Origin: PALSA-894 sp963757565 | GTDB lineage: Bacteria > Pseudomonadota > Alphaproteobacteria > Rhizobiales > Xanthobacteraceae | Assembly: GCA_963757565.1 (NCBI GenBank) | Contig: CAVWSB010000011.1 | Span: forward strand, 1,240,001-1,304,000 | DNA length: 64,000 nt | Direction: 5' to 3' | In this document: positions 26,358 through 33,325 of the stretch, in pieces | How the letters are laid out: each line of letters opens with the position of its first letter | Position numbering within the stretch: position 1 is the stretch's first letter | Translations under genes and position numbers: made by a program | Notes under the pieces: model-generated | The model's input: the letters and a program-made list of their open reading frames with translations, nothing else | What the model was told of the DNA's origin: nothing | Databases searched by the model: none

Positions 26358-26413
26358 TCCCCGCGAAAGCGGGGACCCAGTTCGTGGCCCTGGATTCCCG
26401 CTTGCGCGGGAAT
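26358..26413. repeat. Twin-hairpin intergenic repeat between the methyltransferase and guaA
   Basis: TCCCCGCGAAAGCGGGGA (26358-26375) and ATTCCCGCTTGCGCGGGAAT (26394-26413) are two adjacent perfect hairpins. The pair is a familiar intergenic element of Bradyrhizobium- and Rhodopseudomonas-like genomes, from memory. It could also end transcription of the upstream gene, but no T-run follows. Confidence 0.7.
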
Positions 26414-26496
26414 GAGCGGAAAACTGGGTAGAAAGCGCCTGTTGACCGCGTTCTGCCGCCATTGCGAGCCGCCCGTCCATCCGCTACCTGCTTGCA

Positions 26497-28047
26497 ATGC
26501 AGCACGACAAGATTCTGATCGTCGATTTCGGCTCGCAGGTCACCCAGCTCATCGCGCGACGGGTGCGCGAGGAGGGGGTCTATTGCGAGATCGTCCCCTT
26601 CAATAAAGCGGCGCAAGCCTTTGCCGACATGAAGCCGCGCGGCGTCATCCTGTCGGGTGGGCCGGAGTCGGTTCACGAAACCGGCTCGCCGCGCGCGCCG
26701 CAGGCGATCTTCGAGTCCGGCGTGCCGGTGCTCGGCATCTGCTACGGCCAGATGACCATGGCCGACCAGCTCGGCGGCACGGTCGAGGGCGGGCATCACC
26801 GCGAATTCGGCCGCGCCGAGGTCGAGGTGAAGAGCGAGAGCCACCTGTTCGACGGCGTTTGGCGCGCCGGCGAACACTATCCGGTGTGGATGAGCCACGG
26901 CGATCGCATCACCAAAATGCCGCCGGGCTTTCAGGTGGCGGGCGTCTCGCCCAACGCGCCCTTCGCCGTCATCCAGGACGAGAAGCGAAAATACTACGGC
27001 CTGATGTTTCACCCCGAGGTGATGCACACGCCGAGCGGCGCCGCGCTGCTGCGCAACTTCGTGCGCAAGATTTCAGGCGCCCGGGGCGACTGGACCATGC
27101 GCGCCTTCAAGGACGAGGCGATCGACCGCATCCGTACCCAGGTCGGCAAGGGCCGGGTGATCTGCGGGCTCTCGGGCGGCGTCGATTCATCGGTCGCGGC
27201 CGTGCTGATCCATGAGGCGATCGGCGAGCAGCTCACCTGCGTGTTCGTCGATCACGGGCTGATGCGGCTCGGCGAGGGCGAGCAGGTCGTGACGCTCTTC
27301 CGCGACCACTACAACATCCCGCTGGTGCATGTGCAGGCCGACAAGCTGTTCCTCGGCGCGCTCGAAGGCGTCAGCGATCCGGAGGTGAAACGCAAGACCA
27401 TCGGACGTCTGTTCATCGAGGTTTTCGAGGCCGAGGCGAAGAAAATCGGCGGCGCTGATTTCCTCGCGCAGGGCACGCTCTACCCGGACGTGATCGAGAG
27501 CGTGTCGTTCACCGGCGGGCCTTCGGTCACGATCAAGTCGCACCACAATGTCGGCGGCCTGCCCGAGCGCATGAACATGAAACTGGTCGAGCCGTTGCGC
27601 GAACTGTTCAAGGACGAGGTGCGCGTGCTCGGCCGCGAGCTGGGGTTGCCGGAAAAATTCGTCGGCCGTCATCCGTTTCCCGGCCCCGGCCTTGCGATCC
27701 GCTGCCCCGGCGAGATCACCGCCGAGAAGCTCGAGATCCTGCGCCTTGCCGACGCGATCTACATCGAGGAAATCCGCCGCGCCGGTCTGTACGACGACAT
27801 CTGGCAGGCCTTCGCCGTGATCCTGCCGGTGAAGACCGTTGGCGTGATGGGCGACGGCCGCACCTATGACTTCGTCGTCGGCCTGCGCGCCGTCACCTCG
27901 ACCGACGGCATGACCGCCGACTTCTATCCCTTCGAGATGAAATTCATCGGCCACGTCGCAACGCGCATCATCAACGAAGTGAAGGGCGTCAACCGCGTGG
28001 TGTACGACGTGACCAGCAAGCCGCCGGGAACGATCGAGTGGGAGTGA
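26497..28047 (+). CDS. guaA: GMP synthase (glutamine-hydrolysing)
   Basis: The 516-residue enzyme converts XMP to GMP using ATP and glutamine ammonia. The class I glutaminase domain has Cys82 in GVPVLGICYGQM and a His in GLMFHPEV. The ATP-pyrophosphatase P-loop is SGGVDSS (226-232). The C-terminal dimerisation domain holds HPFPGPGLAIR and ends in the family signature DVTSKPPGTIEWE. Length is typical. It follows the methyltransferase across a repeat-bearing 151-bp gap and completes the GMP route begun by guaB. Confidence 0.97.
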   Translation: MQHDKILIVDFGSQVTQLIARRVREEGVYCEIVPFNKAAQAFADMKPRGVILSGGPESVHETGSPRAPQAIFESGVPVLGICYGQMTMADQLGGTVEGGHHREFGRAEVEVKSESHLFDGVWRAGEHYPVWMSHGDRITKMPPGFQVAGVSPNAPFAVIQDEKRKYYGLMFHPEVMHTPSGAALLRNFVRKISGARGDWTMRAFKDEAIDRIRTQVGKGRVICGLSGGVDSSVAAVLIHEAIGEQLTCVFVDHGLMRLGEGEQVVTLFRDHYNIPLVHVQADKLFLGALEGVSDPEVKRKTIGRLFIEVFEAEAKKIGGADFLAQGTLYPDVIESVSFTGGPSVTIKSHHNVGGLPERMNMKLVEPLRELFKDEVRVLGRELGLPEKFVGRHPFPGPGLAIRCPGEITAEKLEILRLADAIYIEEIRRAGLYDDIWQAFAVILPVKTVGVMGDGRTYDFVVGLRAVTSTDGMTADFYPFEMKFIGHVATRIINEVKGVNRVVYDVTSKPPGTIEWE

Positions 28048-28076
28048 GCCATCTCCAAGCCGCGAGATAGAGACCA

Positions 28077-28958
28077 ATGAGATCGACAAGAAAGGATTGG
28101 ACGGATCATTTCCAGATTGAATCTGAATTCGAACTAGACTTTGTCATTGGTCAAAAGCGTCGACTGCCGGTCGGTATGGAGCGCAGGAGCCCTGCTGAGT
28201 TTAAAAGGCGCGTGCTTGCAGCTATGCTCTCTTACCTGCTCCAGCTCAATTCAATTGACTATACGCTTAAGCGGTACGTCGATGCCGAGCTTTACGAGGC
28301 CGAAGAACCCAAGCTCGGCGACACTGTAAGTGACTATCTGCGCCACGCCGCCAAAGTCTTAAGGGAGGAGCTTAAGAAGCTGCACACTCAAGGGGATCTT
28401 CCGTTAGGTGTGCTTGGAGCCGAACTTACTTTGTACCGGCTACCGGACGTCATCAATACCGCAAGAATGATGTCGAATTGGGGGCTCCTGCTTGAAGTTC
28501 TCCCGCTGCTGCGTTTGACCTTGGAGATGGCGGCGTGGGCGCATACCGCGTTCTATCTTGATGGTGATGAAGTCTTCGAGCTTAAAGCTCAAAACTGCAT
28601 CTCTTCGCTAAAGGGTACGTACAATTCTGCCGGCCAACTCTACGGTTTTCTGTCGCAGTTTGCTCATTGGGGACATGCCATTCACGGTCAATTTTTCAAC
28701 GTCGAGGAAGGAACGACGTCGGTGGTGATGGCGTCTGTTCGCTATCGCGCGATGTCGCTTTCGCTTTGCTTGGTGATCCTTGATATCGTTGTGGAAGTTG
28801 TCAGAAAAATCTACGCAGAACGAAGCAGCGACCTCGTTTCCAAAGTTCAAGGGGTTGCTTGTCCGGATTCTGCTCGGCACTCATATCAGTACATGTTGAA
28901 GATTGTGGACGCTTGTGAGCTCACGGATGTTCGAAAGATTAAAACCTTTCTACAATAG
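28077..28958 (+). CDS. AT-richer orphan protein of unknown function, 293 aa
   Basis: I do not recognise this protein. It is 293 residues, mostly helical, without signal peptide; hydrophobic stretches (LLLEVLPLLRLTLEMAAWAH, MSLSLCLVILDIVVEVV) look like buried amphipathic helices more than membrane spans. Codon use is markedly AT-richer than all neighbours (many TTT, CTT, AAA and TCT codons), pointing to recent transfer. It sits 29 bases after guaA. The alpha-helical pattern with charged pairs such as RLTLEMAAWAHT recalls DUF5677/HEPN-like defence proteins, but no catalytic RxxxxH motif is evident. That is a guess. Confidence 0.7.
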   Translation: MRSTRKDWTDHFQIESEFELDFVIGQKRRLPVGMERRSPAEFKRRVLAAMLSYLLQLNSIDYTLKRYVDAELYEAEEPKLGDTVSDYLRHAAKVLREELKKLHTQGDLPLGVLGAELTLYRLPDVINTARMMSNWGLLLEVLPLLRLTLEMAAWAHTAFYLDGDEVFELKAQNCISSLKGTYNSAGQLYGFLSQFAHWGHAIHGQFFNVEEGTTSVVMASVRYRAMSLSLCLVILDIVVEVVRKIYAERSSDLVSKVQGVACPDSARHSYQYMLKIVDACELTDVRKIKTFLQ

Positions 28959-29013
28959 GTCGATCTGCCGATGACCCTTGCCTTCAATAGCTGCTTCTCG
29001 GTCCGGTGTGATT

Positions 29014-29544
29014 TTACGCCCCTCCTTCCTCACTCCTACTTAACTCACCGAGCATCGCATCCAGCTGCGCGAATTGCTCCTCAAACCCGCTCGTGCTGCC
29101 GGAGGCGATCGCTTCGTCGAGCGCGGCCTTCGAGGGATAGAGGTCGCGCAGAACGACCAGCGTCTGACTGCCTCTCTCCTCGAACGTCACCGTGGTGACG
29201 GCCCCGCCTTCGTCGCCTTCGTCATTTGTCCAGACCATGCGCGAAGGCGGTGTGACTTCAAGGTATCGGCCGAAAAACGTCATGGGCTGTTCGGCGGCCG
29301 GGTGGCGGAACACCAGGCGATAGGTGCCGCCGGTCCGGATATCCATCTCGCAGGAGAGCATGGTCAGGCCGGACGACTTCGGCACCCACCAGCGTTTGAA
29401 CAGATCGGGCGTGGTCCACGCCTCGAACACGAGGCGCGCCGGGCCATTAAAGGTACGCGTCACGACGAGCTCGCGTTCGGACGCCCGCACCACGGTCGTG
29501 CCGTTCCGCCCGGAGGAGGGGTCATCCTTTTCTTTTGCGGCCAT
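29014..29544 (-). CDS. SRPBCC (AHSA1-like) START-domain protein
   Basis: The 176-residue protein has the activator-of-Hsp90-like SRPBCC fold: VVTRTFNGPARLVFEAWTTPDLFKRWWVP, CEMDIRTGGTYRLVFRHP, YLEVTPPSRMVWTND and a C-terminal GFEEQFAQLDAML. The domain makes a hydrophobic ligand pocket; members are often encoded with ArsR repressors. It overlaps the ArsR gene by 23 bases on the same strand. The ligand is unknown. Confidence 0.9.
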   Translation of the reverse strand: MAAKEKDDPSSGRNGTTVVRASERELVVTRTFNGPARLVFEAWTTPDLFKRWWVPKSSGLTMLSCEMDIRTGGTYRLVFRHPAAEQPMTFFGRYLEVTPPSRMVWTNDEGDEGGAVTTVTFEERGSQTLVVLRDLYPSKAALDEAIASGSTSGFEEQFAQLDAMLGELSRSEEGGA

Positions 29545-29887
29545 CGGTTTTTTCCTTCTGTTTGAGTTCCTCGACGATGCTGTCTAATGCCTCGAAGCGT
29601 GAGGCCCAGAGCGCCCGGTGCCGCTCGATCCATGCGGCCTCCTGCGCGAGCGCGCGCGCCCCGAGCTTGCAGGTCCGCACGCGCCCGAGTTTCTGCGTGG
29701 TGACGAGCCCGGCCTGCTCCAGCACGCCGACGTGCTTCTTCATGCCCGTGAGGGTCATGTGGAATTTGTCGGCAAGCTCGGTGATCGACGCGTCCGCACG
29801 CCCGAGCTGCTCGAGAACGCCGCGCCGGGTGGCGTCCGAGAGCGCGGCGAACGAGGCATCGAGATGAGTTGTTAGAGACTGAACCAT
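29522..29887 (-). CDS. ArsR-family winged-helix repressor
   Basis: The 121-residue protein has the ArsR winged helix: FAALSDATRRGVLEQLGRADASITELADKFHMTLTGMKKHVGVLEQAGLVTTQKLGRVRTCKL. It lacks the metal-binding CxC of arsenic sensors. It belongs to the type paired with SRPBCC proteins, presumably sensing a small molecule. A 34-bp near-perfect palindrome covers its start codon and so is likely its own operator. It leads a two-gene operon. Confidence 0.93.
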   Translation of the reverse strand: MVQSLTTHLDASFAALSDATRRGVLEQLGRADASITELADKFHMTLTGMKKHVGVLEQAGLVTTQKLGRVRTCKLGARALAQEAAWIERHRALWASRFEALDSIVEELKQKEKTDGRKRKG

Positions 29888-29904
29888 ATGGTTCAGTATC
29901 TAAC
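29871..29904. promoter_or_regulatory. 34-bp palindromic operator over the ArsR start codon
   Basis: Two 17-base arms meet at 29887/29888 and match at 16 of 17 positions. The core ACTGAACCATATGGTTCAGT (29878-29897) is a perfect 20-bp palindrome. Half of it is the first six codons of the arsR gene. Such AACCATATGGTT sites are typical of this ArsR class, and its position fits autorepression. Confidence 0.8.
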
Positions 29905-30236
29905 ATGAATTGGCGGCGCGCAAGGGGAGGGGACTGCCGTGACGGCGTGCTATTTCAGCGGCAAAAAAAGCTCCCTGACCGCCGGTCGATGTGATCCAGC
30001 ACCCGCTGCCTCCGGGCATGGTGGTTTTGAAGCGCCTTCATCGTTTCCGTCTTCCGTGGCAGCTCCAGTTAGCCGCGGGTGGCGATACCCTGCTCGACCG
30101 ATCTTGCGGTTTGCATGGATCGGCGGAGATGTTTCTTCACGCGCTGCGGCCATTCTGCAGTACAGCCCGTGCCGTTGATGCGCCGCGCTTGAAGCTGCGC
30201 GCAAGGCCGGCATGGCAAGGGCGAGCACCTTGCCAA
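29905..30236. other. Intergenic stretch before dctA end; no gene found
   Basis: The 330 bases after the ArsR operator carry short open frames on both strands but none with ribosome site, codon bias or recognisable family. Only the PIN-domain remnant at its right edge is readable. Confidence 0.4.
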
Positions 30237-30290
30237 ACGATCGTGGTGGATACGTCAGCACTGCTGGCGATCGTCCTGGGCGAACCTCGC
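30237..30290 (+). pseudogene. Remnant of a VapC-type PIN toxin gene (N-terminal end only)
   Basis: Bases 30237-30290 read TIVVDTSALLAIVLGEP, the strand-one motif of PIN-domain RNases (first catalytic Asp in VVDTSAL). The similarity stops after about 18 residues and the frame then runs into dctA antisense sequence. No antitoxin or later acidic residues are found. It looks like a leftover from a deleted toxin-antitoxin module. Confidence 0.55.
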
Positions 30291-30333
30291 GCCCGCGGCC
30301 CGTCGCGCGGAGACCGAGGTCGCGGCCGAAACC

Positions 30334-31663
30334 TCAGGCGGCCGCCTTCACTTCCATTTCCTCGCCGATGTCGACGGGATGCGCCATCACCTGATGCAGC
30401 TTCTCGGCATCGAGTTCGCCCTCGGAACGGCTGATCACCACGCAGGCGACGCCGTTGCCGACCAGGTTGGTCAGCGCGCGGCACTCGCTCATGAACTTGT
30501 CGATGCCGACCAGAATGGCGAGCGACTGGATCGGAATGTCCGGCACGATCGCGAGCGTGGCCGCCAGCGTGACGAAGCCCGCGCCGGTGACGCCGGATGC
30601 GCCTTTCGAGGTGACCATCGCGATCGCCAGGATGGTCAGTTCCTGGCCGATGGTAAGATTCGTGTTGGTTGCCTGCGCGAGGAACAGCGTGGCGAGCGTC
30701 ATGTAGATGTTGGTGCCGTCGAGATTGAACGAATAGCCGGTCGGGATGACGAGGCCGACCACGGATTTCGACGCGCCGAGCCGCTGCATCTTCTGGATCA
30801 TCTGCGGCAGCACGGTCTCGGACGACGAGGTGCCGACCACGATCAGCAGCTCGTCCTTGATGTAGGCGATGAAGCGCAGGATCGAGAAGCCGGACGCCCA
30901 GGCGATGGCGCCGAGCACGAACACGACGAAGATGGCGCTGGTCGCATAGAACACGATGATCAGCTCGATCAGCTTCCAAAGCGAGCCGACGCCGAACGCG
31001 CCGACCGTGAACGCCATCGCGCCGAATGCGCCGATCGGCGCGACGCGCACGATCAATCCGATGATGGTGAAGAACACCTTCGCGACATTGTCGATCGCGT
31101 GCGTGATGCGCTCGCCGACCTCGCCGAGCCGCGTCAGACGCGAAGCCGGTGAGGATAGCGACCAGCAACACCTGCAACAGGTCGCCCTTCACGAACGCGC
31201 TGATGAAGGTGTCCGGGATGATGCCCATCAGGTGCTGGACGAAGCTTTCGTCCTTGGCGCGCGTCACATAGGTGGCGACCGCCTTCGCGTCGAGCGTGGA
31301 CGGATCGATGTTGAAGCCGGCGCCCGGCTTGACGACCTCGCCGACCAGCAGGCCGACGCCGAGCGCGATGGTCGAGACCACCTCGAAATAAACCAGCGTC
31401 TTGACGCCGACCCGGCCGAGTTTCTTCAGGTCGCCCATGCTGGCGATGCCGTGCACCACGGTGCAGAAGATCACCGGCGCGATCATCATCTTGATCAGCG
31501 CGATGAAGCCGTCGCCGAGCGGTTTGAGCGCCTTGCCGAGATCCGGATAGAAATGCCCGACCGCGATGCCGATCACGATCGCGATCAGCACCTGGATGTA
31601 GAGCACCGTGTACCAGGGGCGATGGTGCGGATATTCCTTCGCGCTAATCGTCGCCGTGGCCAT
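30334..31663 (-). CDS. dctA: C4-dicarboxylate transporter DctA (frameshifted)
   Basis: This is the Na+/H+:dicarboxylate symporter for succinate, fumarate and malate in the inner membrane, about 443 residues. Visible family blocks are YIQVLIAIVIGIAVGHFYP, LIKMMIAPVIFCTVVHGIA, the hairpin SSSETVLPQMIQKM, PTGYSFNLDGTNIYMTLA, and GASGVTGAGFVTLAATL. The frame shifts once near 31135-31145, consistent with one extra base. The ATG at 31663 begins MATATISAKEYPHH. In rhizobia DctA is driven by DctBD; those regulators are not in the window. Confidence 0.9.
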
Positions 31664-31764
31664 GTCGCCTCCCCATCGCGGCAGCCTGTGACGAAGGCTG
31701 GCTTTATTCGGCGTGAAGGATGGCATGGCGGGCGGGGGAGCGGAAGGCACGCGTTGCTTTCTTC

Positions 31765-31872
31765 ACCTCTCCCTTGGGAGAGGTCGGATCGCGCAGCGAT
31801 CCGGGTGAGGGGTTACGGAAGATCGATGGATGCGCCCCTCACGCCGACCCTCGCCCATGGGAGGGGAGAAGA
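31765..31872. repeat. Composite intergenic repeat (ACCTCTCCC-TT-GGGAGAGGT type)
   Basis: ACCTCTCCCTTGGGAGAGGT (31765-31784) is a near-perfect hairpin. GGATCGC/GCGATCC (31786-31802) follows, then GTGAGGGG pairs with CCCCTCAC further on, and CTCGCCCATGGGAGGGGAG closes the block. It lies between dctA and the SDR gene. The same kind of element is common in Bradyrhizobium-like genomes, from memory. Confidence 0.65.
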
Positions 31873-31890
31873 CTGCGCTCTGGCACGAGA

Positions 31891-32667
31891 TCACACCACC
31901 GGCGAGCGGCCGCCGTCGATGTTGATCGCCGTCCCCGTGATGTAGGAGCCGGCGTCGGAGGCGAGCAGGCAGGCCATGTTGGCGAATTCCTCGGGCGTGC
32001 CGAAGCGGCCGAGCGGCACCGCCTTGGAGAGTTCGGCCATGTATTGCTCCAGAGGTTTGCCCTGCTTCTTCGCCTTCTGGACGTGCTGATCCGCCTGGAT
32101 CAGTCCAACCAGAAGCGCATTGACCAGGATGCCCAGCGGCGCGCCTTCGCCGGCCAGCGCCTTGGTGAAGGCCATGCCGGCGGCGCGCGAGATCGAGGTC
32201 GGCGCCGAGCCCGCGCCCGGTGCCTTCGCGCCGATGTTGAGAATGTTGATGATCCGCCCCCACTTGCGCTCTTTCATCTGCGGCCAGACCAGACGTGACA
32301 GGCGGATCGCGGCGAAGAACTTGAGGTCGAGATCTTTCTGCATGATCTCGTCGGTCAGGTTCTCGAAGGGGCCGGTCTGCGAGGTGCCGGCATTGTTGAC
32401 GATGATGTCGACCTTGCCGAACGCCGCCATCGCGCCGTCATAGGCCTTCTTGACGCCATCCGCCGAGGAGACGTCGGCCGCGACGCCGATGACCTTGCTG
32501 TTGGTCCTGGACTTGAGCGCATTCACGGCTTCGTCCAGCGAAGCCTGCGTGCGCGCCACGATGGCGACGTCAGCGCCCGAGGTCGCAAAGCGCGTCGCGA
32601 TGCCGAAGCCGATGCCTTTCGAGCCGCCGGTGATGATGGCGGAGCGGCCGGAGAGAGAAATTTCCAT
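31891..32667 (-). CDS. SDR-family protein with altered catalytic residues
   Basis: The 258-residue protein has the classical SDR cofactor part: TGGSKGIGFGIA, DVSSADG, and NNAG. The catalytic end is unusual. In place of the S-Y-x3-K set it reads NILNIGAKAPGAGSAPTSISRAAGMAFTKALAGE, so the Tyr is Thr/Ser and the Lys is Arg. The product may bind NAD(P) without normal dehydrogenase chemistry. The C-terminal GTAINIDGGRSPVV is regular. It lies near dctA but is separated by a repeat. Confidence 0.85.
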   Translation of the reverse strand: MEISLSGRSAIITGGSKGIGFGIATRFATSGADVAIVARTQASLDEAVNALKSRTNSKVIGVAADVSSADGVKKAYDGAMAAFGKVDIIVNNAGTSQTGPFENLTDEIMQKDLDLKFFAAIRLSRLVWPQMKERKWGRIINILNIGAKAPGAGSAPTSISRAAGMAFTKALAGEGAPLGILVNALLVGLIQADQHVQKAKKQGKPLEQYMAELSKAVPLGRFGTPEEFANMACLLASDAGSYITGTAINIDGGRSPVV

Positions 32668-32714
32668 GATGTGACTCGTTCGAACAGGTTGGGGAGGCGG
32701 TCTTAACTTAACGC

Positions 32715-32790
32715 GTCATGGCCGGGCTTGTCCCGGCCATCCACGCCTCTGACACAGCAAAGCAAGTCGTGGATGCCCGGGACAAGCCCG
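32715..32790. repeat. Intergenic inverted repeat (GGCCGGGCTTGTCCCGGCC type)
   Basis: GGCCGGGCTTGTCCCGGCC (32721-32739) is a tight hairpin. The block GGGCTTGTCCCGG-CATCCACG is repeated inverted as CGTGGATGCCCGGGACAAGCCC ending near 32789. It lies between the SDR and ArsC-like genes. It is a well-known repeat type of Bradyrhizobium and Rhodopseudomonas, from memory. Confidence 0.7.
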
Positions 32791-32809
32791 AGCAAGACGA
32801 ATGGAGACA

Positions 32810-33157
32810 CTAGCCCACGGCCTCATACTGCTCGGGGTTGAATCCGACCAGCAGCTTGCCGCCGCCCAGCTCCAGCACCGGGCGTTTGATCATCGAGGGC
32901 TGCGCCAGCATCAGCTTGATCGCCTTCGCCTCGGTGAGGTTCGTCTTGTCGGCATCCGGCAGCTTGCGGAACGTCGTGCCGGCTGTGTTCAGCAAGGTCT
33001 CCCAGCCGGCTTTCTTCACCCAGCCTTCGAGCTTGGCCTTTTCGATGCCGGCGGTCTTGTAGTCATGGAAGTCGTAGGCGACGCCGCGCTTGTCGAGGAA
33101 CGCGCGCGCCTTCTTCATCGTGTCGCAGTTCTTGATGCCGTAGATGGTGATGGGCAT
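32810..33157 (-). CDS. ArsC/Spx-family reductase (YffB-like)
   Basis: The 115-residue thioredoxin-fold protein starts MPITIYGIKNCDTMKKARAFLDKRGVAYDFHDYK. The single Cys11 in KNCDTMKKA, the conserved Arg in IKRPVLELGGGKLLVGFNP and the length identify the YffB/ArsC-like class. These use glutathione rather than an internal disulfide. Most members have no arsenate activity shown, and no ars genes are nearby. It stands alone, on the minus strand. Confidence 0.87.
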   Translation of the reverse strand: MPITIYGIKNCDTMKKARAFLDKRGVAYDFHDYKTAGIEKAKLEGWVKKAGWETLLNTAGTTFRKLPDADKTNLTEAKAIKLMLAQPSMIKRPVLELGGGKLLVGFNPEQYEAVG

Positions 33158-33325
33158 GGTCTACCTGCTCGGGGTCTCCCACAGTGCGAAATTTTGCCGC
33201 GCGAAGGCAAGCGCGCCGCGCGGCAACTGTGGACGAGTAACGTGGCGGTCGCGCGCGCGGCTCTTGCCCGGCAAAAGGCGAGCGTGCGATGTGCGCGTTC
33301 AAGAAACACGCCGCCGGGAGCCTGA

